Below, piece by piece: positions 8,316-16,075 of a stretch of DNA of 64,000 nucleotides. The notes beneath the pieces are model-generated. The model saw nothing but the letters and a program-made list of their open reading frames with translations, was not told where the DNA came from and made no database searches. Within the stretch, counting starts at the first letter, position 1; each line of letters begins with the position of its first letter. The position numbers and the translations under genes were made by a program. Origin of the DNA: Pseudarthrobacter sp. IC2-21 (GTDB lineage: Bacteria; Actinomycetota; Actinomycetes; Actinomycetales; Micrococcaceae); the NCBI RefSeq assembly GCF_034048115.1, contig NZ_CP139145.1, positions 1,240,001 through 1,304,000 of the forward strand. Reading direction: 5' to 3'.

Positions 8316-9554
8316 GTGAACACCCTCGATACCCTTCCCGTCACGCTGGACGATGTCCTTGAGGCGCAGAAGCTGCTCGACGGGATTATTACGCGGACAC
8401 CGGTGGAATCATCACGGGCCCTCGGGAGCATGGTGGGCGGCGAGGTCTTTTTCAAATGTGAAAACCTGCAGCGGGCCGGTTCCTTCAAGGTCCGCGGCGC
8501 CTACGTGCGGATGGCAAAGCTGTCCGCTGAGGAGAAAAAGCGCGGCGTTGTGGCCGCATCGGCCGGTAACCACGCCCAGGGCGTGGCTGTGGCGGCCAAA
8601 GCACTCGGCATCAAGGCCCGCATCTACATGCCCCTGGGCGTGGCGCTGCCCAAGCTGGCCGCCACCCGCAGCCACGGCGCCGAGGTGGTACTCCACGGGC
8701 ACAACGTGGACGAGGCCCTTGCCGAGGCGCAGCGCTATGCGGACGAATCCGGCATGGTCTTTGTGCACCCCTTCGACAACGTTGATGTGGTGTCCGGCCA
8801 GGGCACTGTTGGGCTGGAAATCCTGGAACAAATCCCCAACGTGGACACCATCCTGATGGGCGTCGGCGGCGGCGGGCTGCTCGCCGGCGTGGCCGTGGCC
8901 GTCAAGGAAAGAGCCCGCGAACTGGGCCGTGAGATCCGCATCATTGGCGTGCAGGCTGAAAACGCCGCGGCCTATCCGCCGTCCCTGGCCGCTGACGCGC
9001 TGGTTCCGCTGAAGAAAGTCTCCACCATGGCTGACGGCATCGCCGTGGGCCGCCCCGGCCAGCTGCCGTTCAGCATCATCCGCGAACTGGTGGATGACGT
9101 GGTTACCGTGAGTGAGGATTCGCTGGCGCGTGCCCTGATCTTCCTGCTGGAACGGGCAAAGCTGGTGGTGGAACCCGCGGGGGCTGTCGGGGTGGCCGCG
9201 CTGATGGACGGAAAGATCGAAAACCCCGGCACCACGGCGGTGATCCTGTCCGGCGGCAATATCGACCCGATGCTGATGCTCAAGGTCATCCAGCGCGGCC
9301 TGTCCGCCGCCGGCCGGTACATGACCGTGAGGATGATGCTCGATGACCGGCCGGGCTCGCTGGCGACGATCGCCCGAATCATTGCCGAAAACGATGCCAA
9401 CGTCACCGGGCTGGACCACACCCGGGTGGGCGGCTCAATCAGCATGGGCGACGTCTCCATCACCGTTAACCTCGAGACCAAGGGCCACGAACATTGTGAA
9501 CAGGTCCTGGGCGCCCTCCGCGCCGAGGGCTTTCAGCCGATTGTGGTGCATTAG
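8316..9554 (+). CDS. ilvA: Threonine ammonia-lyase with C-terminal ACT domain
   Basis: 412-residue PLP enzyme converting threonine to 2-oxobutanoate and ammonia, the entry step to isoleucine. The PLP lysine sits in 'RAGSFKVRGAY' (about residue 60), the phosphate-binding glycine loop is 'GVGGGGLLAGVAV', and the C-terminal 80 residues ('MTVRMMLDDRPGSLATIARI') form one ACT domain. The length and single ACT domain fit the actinobacterial IlvA/TdcB-like type rather than the 514-residue enterobacterial enzyme with two regulatory domains. Isoleucine feedback is therefore possible but not shown. The GTG start follows CCAAGGAGAACAGTCC. The rhomboid gene follows after 8 nt. Confidence 0.94.
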   Translation: MNTLDTLPVTLDDVLEAQKLLDGIITRTPVESSRALGSMVGGEVFFKCENLQRAGSFKVRGAYVRMAKLSAEEKKRGVVAASAGNHAQGVAVAAKALGIKARIYMPLGVALPKLAATRSHGAEVVLHGHNVDEALAEAQRYADESGMVFVHPFDNVDVVSGQGTVGLEILEQIPNVDTILMGVGGGGLLAGVAVAVKERARELGREIRIIGVQAENAAAYPPSLAADALVPLKKVSTMADGIAVGRPGQLPFSIIRELVDDVVTVSEDSLARALIFLLERAKLVVEPAGAVGVAALMDGKIENPGTTAVILSGGNIDPMLMLKVIQRGLSAAGRYMTVRMMLDDRPGSLATIARIIAENDANVTGLDHTRVGGSISMGDVSITVNLETKGHEHCEQVLGALRAEGFQPIVVH

Positions 9555-9562
9555 GAGCGGCC

Positions 9563-10180
9563 ATGCTGGATGCGATGGGGGACGGGCGACCGAGGAGCAG
9601 GCAGACCACCGCTTCGCGCGCCAAGGGCGGGCTGCTGGTCTCCGGCGGCTTTGTGTTCCTGCTCTTTGTCATCGAAGTGGTCAATATGCTGACCCTCCAC
9701 GCCCTGAACAGGACCTTTGGCCTGCGGCCCAGGTCACTTGACGGGCTCCTGGATATCTTCACTTTCCCGCTCCTGCACGCCAACATGAACCATCTCCTCT
9801 CCAACGCCCTTCCGCTGGTCATTTTCGGCTTCCTGGTCTTCCTCTCGGGGCTGCGGGTGTTCCTGACTGCGTTGGCATTCAGCTGGCTGGGTTCCGGCCT
9901 GACGGTCTGGATGATTGGCGACGGCGGCATCACCGTGGGAGCCTCAGGCCTGGTGTTCGGGCTGTTCGCCTTCCTCCTGGTCCGTGGTTTCTTCAACGGC
10001 AGCTGGCGCCAAATCCTGCTCGCCGTGGTTCTGTTTATGGTCTACGGCGGCATCCTGCTGGGCGTCCTGCCAGTCATGGGCGGCTTCGTCTCCTGGCAGG
10101 CTCACCTCGGCGGGGCGGTGGGCGGGGTGGCTGCTGCCCTTCTGCTGCGGCCCAGGGAAACCAAAACGCCGGCCCCCTGA
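9563..10180 (+). CDS. Rhomboid family intramembrane serine protease
   Basis: 205 residues with six predicted spans. Catalytic residues are present: the nucleophile in 'GASGLVFG' (Ser128), the base in 'WQAHLGGAVGG' (His181), and the oxyanion pattern 'HANMNHLLSN' (His77, Asn81). It should cleave transmembrane segments inside the membrane; no substrate is evident. It starts 8 nt after ilvA with TAGGAGCGGCC upstream, so it is probably co-transcribed with it. The stop codon lies in the loop of the hairpin shared with the convergent greA. Confidence 0.93.
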   Translation: MLDAMGDGRPRSRQTTASRAKGGLLVSGGFVFLLFVIEVVNMLTLHALNRTFGLRPRSLDGLLDIFTFPLLHANMNHLLSNALPLVIFGFLVFLSGLRVFLTALAFSWLGSGLTVWMIGDGGITVGASGLVFGLFAFLLVRGFFNGSWRQILLAVVLFMVYGGILLGVLPVMGGFVSWQAHLGGAVGGVAAALLLRPRETKTPAP

Positions 10181-10194
10181 CGGGGACCGGCGTT
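10161..10194 (-). terminator. Hairpin between the rhomboid gene and greA
   Basis: Arms AACGCCGG (10165-10172) and CCGGCGTT (10187-10194). Read on the minus strand the hairpin is followed by TTTTGG, so it mainly serves greA. Confidence 0.65.
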
Positions 10195-10231
10195 GAAGCT
10201 GAGCTGCGTTTGAGGCTGAAGCGGGTGGAAA

Positions 10232-10726
10232 TCAGCCTTTGTACGGCTTGGCGGAGATGATCTCCACCGAAATGTCCTTGCCGTTCGGAGCGGTGTAGCT
10301 GAGGGTCTCGCCCTCTTTGTGACCGACGATTGCGGCACCAAGGGGCGACTTCTCGCTGAATACATCCAGGTCAGAGTCGCCGGCGATTTCACGGGATCCC
10401 AGCAGGAACGTCTCTTCATCCCCGGCGATCTTCGCAACTACCAGCATGCCGGGCTCAACGATGCCGTCATCGGCCGGGGCTTCCCCCACGTGGGCATCGC
10501 GCAGAAGCACCGTCAGCTGGCGGATCCGGGCTTCAATCTTTCCCTGTTCCTCCTTGGCCGCGTGGTAGCCGCCGTTTTCCTTGAGGTCGCCCTCCTGGCG
10601 GGCAGACTCGATCTTCTGGACAATCTCCGCACGGCCTGCGCCGGAAAGGTGGTCCAGCTCTGCCTTCAGGCGGTCAAAAGCTTCCTGGGTGAGCCAGGCT
10701 GCAGGCGCGCTGTTGGTGGTAGACAC
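10232..10726 (-). CDS. greA: Transcription elongation factor GreA
   Basis: 164 residues. The N-terminal coiled coil (about 1-85: 'WLTQEAFDRLKAELDHL', 'GDLKENGGYHAAKEEQGK') carries the acidic tip that enters the RNA polymerase secondary channel and stimulates cleavage of backtracked RNA. The C-terminal FKBP-like domain ends in 'SYTAPNGKDISVEIISAKPY'. The GTG start follows GGAGAAGTCC. It lies downstream of DUF4307 on the same strand, with a terminator-like hairpin between them. This pairing and the adjacent mca match mycobacterial order. Confidence 0.96.
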   Translation of the reverse strand: MSTTNSAPAAWLTQEAFDRLKAELDHLSGAGRAEIVQKIESARQEGDLKENGGYHAAKEEQGKIEARIRQLTVLLRDAHVGEAPADDGIVEPGMLVVAKIAGDEETFLLGSREIAGDSDLDVFSEKSPLGAAIVGHKEGETLSYTAPNGKDISVEIISAKPYKG

Positions 10727-10752
10727 GGACTTCTCCTAATGGTCGAACATGC

Positions 10753-10807
10753 AAAAGACCCCGCCACGGTGGCCACTTGTGGAACGCAGTAACCAGCTCA
10801 GCGGGGT
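10753..10807 (-). terminator. Terminator-like hairpin between DUF4307 and greA
   Basis: On the minus strand ACCCCGC and GCGGGGT arms (plus positions 10801-10807 and 10758-10764) enclose a GC-rich inner stem and are followed by CTTTT. Confidence 0.55.
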
Positions 10808-10879
10808 AAAGGGTGTTGCTCCATTGTAGTCAATACTGTGGAGATATCCCAACGGGGATGCGGCGCAGATCACATGATG

Positions 10880-11335
10880 CTACTTTCCGTCACCCGGAAT
10901 CCAGCAGTTATCCACCACCCCGGAGACGGACGCTGACTCGGTCCGAACCGCCACCCGCTGCGCCACTGTCCGGCCGCCGTCAGCCGTTTTGTCCGCTTGC
11001 CCCGGCGGGATGTCCACCACTTTCCAGCCCACCACGGCGAACTTGGAATCCAGGGCCTTCACTGCGCACTTGACGGCCGTGCCGGGTTCCCTGGTGACCT
11101 GGAAATCAACCTCAGCCTGGGTGGCGTCGGGCGTACTGAAGCCAATGTCCTTGAACGTCACCCCCGAAGCAGAGGAGGTGGAGACCCAGGCCATAAAACC
11201 GACGCCGGCAGCCAGGAGGGCCACTGCGATGCCGCGTTTGGCCTTGCGGGAAAGGGGCCGCTTTTGACCGCCATAACGATTGACTAGGCTAGTGTCTGCA
11301 GGCGGGGACACGGCGGGCTGATCCTGGGACGTCAC
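10880..11335 (-). CDS. DUF4307 domain-containing membrane protein
   Basis: 151 residues: a short cytoplasmic N-terminus ('RYGGQKRPLSRKAKRG'), one transmembrane span (about 35-55, 'IAVALLAAGVGFMAWVSTS'), and an extracytoplasmic domain with a conserved Cys ('GTAVKCAVKALD') and a second Cys near the end ('VVDNCWIPG'). The pair could form a disulfide. The function of the family is unknown; it is repeatedly found between greA and mca in actinobacteria (Rv1081c in my memory). The GTG start is preceded by a -10-like TAAACT, with no ribosome site. Confidence 0.85.
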   Translation of the reverse strand: MTSQDQPAVSPPADTSLVNRYGGQKRPLSRKAKRGIAVALLAAGVGFMAWVSTSSASGVTFKDIGFSTPDATQAEVDFQVTREPGTAVKCAVKALDSKFAVVGWKVVDIPPGQADKTADGGRTVAQRVAVRTESASVSGVVDNCWIPGDGK

Positions 11336-11341
11336 CAGTCC

Positions 11342-11347
11342 AGTTTA
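11342..11347 (-). promoter_or_regulatory. -10 element for a probable leaderless start (DUF4307)
   Basis: TAAACT on the minus strand, 6 nt before the GTG whose first base is 11335; no Shine-Dalgarno. Confidence 0.5.
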
Positions 11348-11514
11348 GTTCGGATCCGGACCGTGCCCGTCCCCGCGGGATCATGCAGCCGGTCCGTGCG
11401 TGGGTTGAGGGTGTTTCAGTGCCCGCCTTCCAGTATCAGCCGTCACATGTTCCGCAGCCCGTCAAGCCAAGTGGCCGAAATGCCAGCACCAGAAGAATAA
11501 GGAGCCGTCCTTCG

Positions 11515-12420
11515 ATGACAGCGTCCACTCACAGCCCGGCTCCGCTCCGTCTGCTCGCCGTTCATGCGCACCCGGATGACGAGTCCAGCAAGGGTGCCGC
11601 CACCATGGCCATGTACGCTGCTGCCGGTGTGGACGTTATGGTGGCCACCTGCACGGATGGCTCCCGCGGAGATATCCAGAACCCTGCGGTGGAGGGGGAC
11701 CCCCATCCAAAACGGGACATGGCGGGTGCCCGGCGGCTGGAGATGAATCAGGCCGCCAAGATCCTGGGCATCAAGCAGCGCTGGCTGGGGTTCATGGATT
11801 CGGGGCTGCCCGAGGGCGACCCGTTGCCGCCCTTGCCGCCCGGCTCGTTCGCGTTGCAGCCGCTGCCGCGCGCCGCGGCGCCCCTGGTGCGGCTGGTCCG
11901 GGACTTCAAGCCGCATGTCATGGTCAGCTATGACGAAAACGGGGGATACCCGCACCCGGACCACATCATGGCCCACCGCGTGGCCGTGGAGGCCTTCGCC
12001 GCTGCCGGTGACCCCGACCGGTACCCGGGGACGGGCCCGGCCTGGCAGCCCAGCAAGCTCTACTACGACCGCGCCTTCAACCCGGCACGGTTCCGTGCCT
12101 TGCACTTTGCCCTCGAGGAAGCCGGGCTGCAGTCCCCGTACGCGGAGCGCCTGGCCGCGTGGCTCGAAGCCGACGCCGAGGGTCATACCCCGCCGCCGGG
12201 CGGCCACCCCACCACTACCCAGATTGATTGCGGCGACTACTTTGAGGCGCGCGACGACGCGCTGCGGGCCCACCGTACCCAGGTGGATCCGCTGGGGTTC
12301 TTCTTTGCCGTGTCGGCTGACATGCAACGCCGGGTGTGGCCGTGGGAAGACTACTCGCTAATCGAAACCAAGGTTCCGGCCACCTTCCCGGAAAAGGATC
12401 TGTTCGCCGGGCTAAGATAG
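11515..12420 (+). CDS. mca: Mycothiol S-conjugate amidase
   Basis: 301-residue zinc amidase of the LmbE/MshB family. It cleaves mycothiol conjugates to a mercapturic acid and GlcN-Ins, detoxifying electrophiles in the cytoplasm. Zinc ligands are visible: 'AHPDDE' (His19, Asp22) and 'PHPDH' (His147, His150). The KRDMAGARRLEM region and the C-terminal 'WPWEDYSLIETKVP' favour Mca over MshB. I chose ATG 11515, preceded by AAGGAG, over the longer frame from 11383. It places the organism among mycothiol-producing actinobacteria. Confidence 0.95.
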   Translation: MTASTHSPAPLRLLAVHAHPDDESSKGAATMAMYAAAGVDVMVATCTDGSRGDIQNPAVEGDPHPKRDMAGARRLEMNQAAKILGIKQRWLGFMDSGLPEGDPLPPLPPGSFALQPLPRAAAPLVRLVRDFKPHVMVSYDENGGYPHPDHIMAHRVAVEAFAAAGDPDRYPGTGPAWQPSKLYYDRAFNPARFRALHFALEEAGLQSPYAERLAAWLEADAEGHTPPPGGHPTTTQIDCGDYFEARDDALRAHRTQVDPLGFFFAVSADMQRRVWPWEDYSLIETKVPATFPEKDLFAGLR

Positions 12421-12534
12421 ATGCGGCAGATTATTCTATGCCGTGTAGAAGAGCAGTGGGATGTTCCCGGGTCCGGCGGGCCCGGGTGCGGAAACCGCCG
12501 CCGGCTGCCACCAGTTTCCATAGAAGGTTAAACC

Positions 12535-12861
12535 GTGCATTACTTGCTCCTGGCTCTGGCCACCACACCCACGCCCATGCCCACGCCAAGTCTGCGGGAA
12601 GGCATTTCCGAGGACCAGGTCACTCCGGGGCTGTTGGGCTTCATCATGACGGCCTTTTTTGTCCTTGCCACCGCCTTGCTGATTGTGGACATGGTGCGGC
12701 GCATCCGCCGGGTCCGGTACCGGGGCCAGGTGGAAGAAGAGCGCCAGGCAGCAGCCGAGGCGGCAGACATTGAGGCGGCGGACCTTGAAGCGGGTGAGGT
12801 CCGGCAGCCTGTGGATCACCGCCGCCAACCCGCCGAGGATCGTTCCGACACACCGGAATAG
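12535..12861 (+). CDS. Small single-span membrane protein downstream of mca
   Basis: 108 residues: a short N-terminus rich in Pro and Thr, one strong hydrophobic span (about 34-55, 'GFIMTAFFVLATALLIVDMV'), then a basic 'RRIRRVRYRG' stop-transfer followed by a Glu/Ala-rich helical tail. Its function is unknown. The position matches Rv1083 next to mca. The GTG start has AGAAGG 7 nt upstream. The terminal 40 residues are highly charged and may form a coiled coil or interaction tail. Confidence 0.8.
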   Translation: MHYLLLALATTPTPMPTPSLREGISEDQVTPGLLGFIMTAFFVLATALLIVDMVRRIRRVRYRGQVEEERQAAAEAADIEAADLEAGEVRQPVDHRRQPAEDRSDTPE

Positions 12862-13250
12862 GCCCGGCCGAACTGACCAGCCCTCCGCTCCCGGCCGCAA
12901 ACCGCGTAGACCCCCGGGAACGCCCGCCCACGGCCCGCACCAGTCTCCGGTTGAGGGCGGCAGGTATTGGTTCCGCAAGGAACGAGTATCGCCTACTCGT
13001 GCGACAAGGGGTCGCCTGGTCGTTCACTAGGGGGTACCGGCGAGGCGGGAGCCCTTCCGTGCACAGGCCATCTCCCAGCCCCGCCAGAGCCAAACGCGCC
13101 TTAAAAGGAATATCCGTGACGTTTTTTGAGTCCGTGGACGCCCGCGTCCGGTGGATGAGGAAGCCGTGATGCGCGCATAGCACGACGTCCGGTCCGGACC
13201 GTGGTCCTGGCCGGGCAGCCAGTCGGGGGTCCATGAAAGGAGCGCCGCAC
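12862..13250. other. 389-nt leader/intergenic region before the MprF-type gene
   Basis: No gene longer than a leader peptide is convincing. It holds a 6-bp stem CGAGTA/TACTCG (12983-12999), a short ORF with a good ribosome site at 13116, and a 10-bp palindrome GGTCCGGACC (13191-13200). It probably carries the promoter and regulatory leader of the next gene. Confidence 0.5.
13116..13169 (+). CDS. Candidate 17-residue upstream ORF
   Basis: GTG start 6 nt after AAAAGGA, encoding MTFFESVDARVRWMRKP and then TGA. It ends 81 nt before the MprF-type start. It may be a leader peptide or chance; it resembles no family I know. Confidence 0.25.
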   Translation: MTFFESVDARVRWMRKP

Positions 13251-15866
13251 GTGCAGACATTGTGGCGCACGGCCGCGACCCGCCGCCCGGCGCTCCGGCA
13301 CTTCCATGGCCTCATACGCACGGCCCCGGTTACGTTGGGTTTCGTCGCCGTCTTCTGGGCGGCCGGTGCACTGTCTTTCAGCCTCTTTTCCGGACCGGCC
13401 CGTGCGCTCCGTTCGCAGGTGGCTGCCACCGCGCATTCAATCGCGCCGCACTGGTGGACTCTGCTCACGTCAGCGTTCTGGGAAAGGAACCTGGCGGGCT
13501 ACGTTGTGGCAACCATTTTGGTGCTCGGGGTCGGTATCCCCTTGGAGCGGCGGATGGGAAGCCTCCGATTTGCTGCGTCCGCCTTGTTATTTCAGGTCCT
13601 GGGTATTGCCGCGGCCGTTGGTTTTGTGACCGTTGTCCGGGCTGTGATGGGGAGCTGGGCGCGGGAAATGAGCGGCCACCATTTTATCGGTCCCAGTGCA
13701 TTCATTGCCGGAATCGGCATCGCCGCAACGACGGCGATGCCCACTCTTTGGCGGCGGCGGATTCGCGTGGTGGTCTTCGCCCTACTGTTGCTGCTGGCCC
13801 TCTACAGCGGAGGATTCGCCGATCTGGTGCGGCTCGCTGCGGCCTGTGCGGGAGCAGTTCTGGGACCGCTTATGGTCCGGCGGCGGACCCATCTCGCGCG
13901 CCCGGTCAGTTCCCGGCACGAAGGCCGGGTCCTGATAGGGCTTCTCGTGGCGGTCTCGGCGGTGGGGCCCGTGGTGGCCGGTTTGGTTCCGCACGCGGCC
14001 GGTCCTTTGTCCGTCCTGCGGTTCCTCTTCACCAACATCCAGCCGGTGGATCCCGATTCGCTTCAGATCCTGTGCAGCGACCCGGGTCAGGGCAAGGCAT
14101 GTGCTTCAGCCCGGCTTCAACAGCGCGCCGGCGCCGGCGGCATCTTCATGGCGATCCTTCCCTCATTTCTGCTGCTGTTGCTCGCGGATGGCCTGAGGCG
14201 CGGACGGCGGTTCGCCTGGGCCGCGTCGGTGCTGATTCAGCTCAGTCTGTCCGTCCTGGCGGTCATCACCATCACCGGAATCCTTCAGCATTCGACGCCG
14301 GACACCCGCGCCGCCGGCGGGATCGGTGCCGCCGTGGGAAGAAGCGCATCTCTGCACCCGATCACTGCGCTGTTGCCCCTTCTGCTGCCCCTGGTTTTGA
14401 CCGTCCTGTTGCTCATGACCCGAAAGCTTTTCCCCGTCGCCGCCCCGCCAGGCACCTATCGCCGCCTCGGCATTCGCCTTGCTGGCACGGCAGCTGTCCT
14501 GGGCAGCGTGTACGTCGGCGCAGGGCTTGCCCTGGCCCAGGATTTCTCCCCGGTTCCAGATCCGGCTGAGCTGCTTGCCAACGTTCCGGACAGGTTTCTT
14601 CCCCTGGCCTACATCGTGGGCGTGGCCCCGGCATTCCTTCCCCAGAGCCCGGCCGCGGTCCTGCTGTATGAGGGCGTCGGGGTCATCTTCTGGGCCATCA
14701 CCGGTGTGCTGATGGTTAAATCCTTCCTGCGTCCGGATCCGGTCCGGAACCGGGGCGCAGACCGTGCCCGTGCCATCCTCACCAAACACGGGGGAGGGTC
14801 CTTATCGTGGATGACGATGTGGGCCGGCAACACTTATTGGTTCTCCACCACCAGCGAGACTTTCATTGCCTACCGGGTCATCTCAGGAGTCGCGCTGACA
14901 CTCGGTGGGCCGGTCGGGCCGGAAACCGGCAACGGAAAGGCGCTCGCCGATTTTGCCAGGCTATGCCGTGAGCAAGGATGGACTCCGTGCTTCTACTCCG
15001 TGGACAGGACCATGCGGGATCATGCGGCTTCGCTCGGATGGGACGCGGTGCAGGTGGCCCAGGAGACCGTTCTTCCCCTGGATTCGGTGTCCTTCCAAGG
15101 AAAAAAATTCCAGGACATCCGTACCGCGATGAACAACGCGGCTAAAGCGGGCGTCCGGGCGGAATGGATAACCTACAGCACCGCTCCGCTGACCATCCAG
15201 GCGCAAATCCAGGAGATTTCCGAGGAATGGGTCGCGGACAAAAAGATACCGGAAATGGGCTTTACCCTGGGAAGCCTCGACGAACTCAAAGACCCCGAGG
15301 TCCGGTGCCTGATCGCCGTCGACGATCATCATCTTGTTCACGCACTCGCCTCCTGGCTGCCGGTCTACCGGAACGGAAACATCAATGGCTGGACCCTGGA
15401 CTTCATGCGCCGCCGCAGCAACGGCTTCCGCCCCGCCACCGAATTTCTCATCGCTTCCGCCGTGCTCAGCCTCAAGAAGGAAGGCTATGAGTACATCAGC
15501 CTTTCGGGGGCGCCGCTGGCCTGGGCCAGCGCCGACGACCCCCGCCCAACCACCGCCGCGCCGCCCGGGGCAGGAGGCCTGGAACGGTTGCTCAACTGGT
15601 TGGGTGCGACCCTGGAACCGATCTACGGCTTCAGGTCGCTGCTGGCCTTCAAAGCCAAATTCCAGCCCCGGTATGTGCCGCTGTACATGCTTTACCCCGA
15701 CGCCGCCGCCCTCCCCACCATCGCCAACGCCGTCACGCGCGCCTACCTCCCGGCGGTCACCCTCGGAGAAAGCCTGACACTGGCGCGCCGCATACTGCGG
15801 GGCAGTGAGAAGCCTGCGGCCCCTGCCCGTGAAAGTACCCGGCCCGTGAAAGTACCCGGCCCATGA
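13251..15866 (+). CDS. Phosphatidylglycerol lysyltransferase-type (MprF/DUF2156) protein with rhomboid-like N-terminal membrane domain
   Basis: 871 residues. Residues 25-210 form a rhomboid-like bundle: 'APHWWTLLTSAFWERN' (66-80), 'PLERRMGSLRFAAS', 'GPSAFIAG' (147-154). The rhomboid catalytic His region reads 'DLVRLAAACAG' with no His, so protease activity is unlikely. Further spans lie at about 225-245, 300-345, 370-390, 405-430 and 450-490. Residues 510-830 are the cytoplasmic LPG-synthase fold ('YRVISGVALTLGGPVG', 'FQGKKFQDIRTAMNNAAKAG', 'GWTLDFMRRRSNGFRPATEF'), which transfers an aminoacyl group from tRNA to phosphatidylglycerol in MprF/LysX; the amino acid is unknown. GTG 13251 is chosen because AAAGGAG lies 8 nt upstream. 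The C-terminus (RPVKVPGP) is encoded by a 17-nt tandem repeat. Confidence 0.85.
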   Translation: MQTLWRTAATRRPALRHFHGLIRTAPVTLGFVAVFWAAGALSFSLFSGPARALRSQVAATAHSIAPHWWTLLTSAFWERNLAGYVVATILVLGVGIPLERRMGSLRFAASALLFQVLGIAAAVGFVTVVRAVMGSWAREMSGHHFIGPSAFIAGIGIAATTAMPTLWRRRIRVVVFALLLLLALYSGGFADLVRLAAACAGAVLGPLMVRRRTHLARPVSSRHEGRVLIGLLVAVSAVGPVVAGLVPHAAGPLSVLRFLFTNIQPVDPDSLQILCSDPGQGKACASARLQQRAGAGGIFMAILPSFLLLLLADGLRRGRRFAWAASVLIQLSLSVLAVITITGILQHSTPDTRAAGGIGAAVGRSASLHPITALLPLLLPLVLTVLLLMTRKLFPVAAPPGTYRRLGIRLAGTAAVLGSVYVGAGLALAQDFSPVPDPAELLANVPDRFLPLAYIVGVAPAFLPQSPAAVLLYEGVGVIFWAITGVLMVKSFLRPDPVRNRGADRARAILTKHGGGSLSWMTMWAGNTYWFSTTSETFIAYRVISGVALTLGGPVGPETGNGKALADFARLCREQGWTPCFYSVDRTMRDHAASLGWDAVQVAQETVLPLDSVSFQGKKFQDIRTAMNNAAKAGVRAEWITYSTAPLTIQAQIQEISEEWVADKKIPEMGFTLGSLDELKDPEVRCLIAVDDHHLVHALASWLPVYRNGNINGWTLDFMRRRSNGFRPATEFLIASAVLSLKKEGYEYISLSGAPLAWASADDPRPTTAAPPGAGGLERLLNWLGATLEPIYGFRSLLAFKAKFQPRYVPLYMLYPDAAALPTIANAVTRAYLPAVTLGESLTLARRILRGSEKPAAPARESTRPVKVPGP

Positions 15867-15896
15867 AAGTACCGGGCCCATGAAAGTACCCGGCCC
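15829..15896. repeat. Four tandem 17-nt repeats spanning the stop of the MprF-type gene
   Basis: Units start at 15829, 15846, 15863 and 15880, consensus RTGAAAGTACCCGGCCC; unit 3 has one C-to-G change. The gene stop codon (15864-15866) lies inside unit 3. An inverted core GGTACTTTC recurs at 15953-15961. Confidence 0.9.
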
Positions 15897-16075
15897 TGAA
15901 GCCCGCCTGCTGCCCCCGCAGCCATAGCCCAATCCGCCATCAACTGAACCACGGTACTTTCGTAGACTGTGGTGAGGGGCACGGTTCCTGGCGCAGGAGT
16001 GCCGCCCCGGACGGCAGAGGTCGTGGTGGGCTCATCGAGTCCTCCCGTCACCTGAATGCCGCAGGATGAAGGGAC

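Noticed and set aside
12951..13169. 72-codon frame in the leader of the MprF-type gene
   Set aside because: Only its last 17 codons have a ribosome site; the full frame shows no conserved features, so only the short leader ORF is listed.
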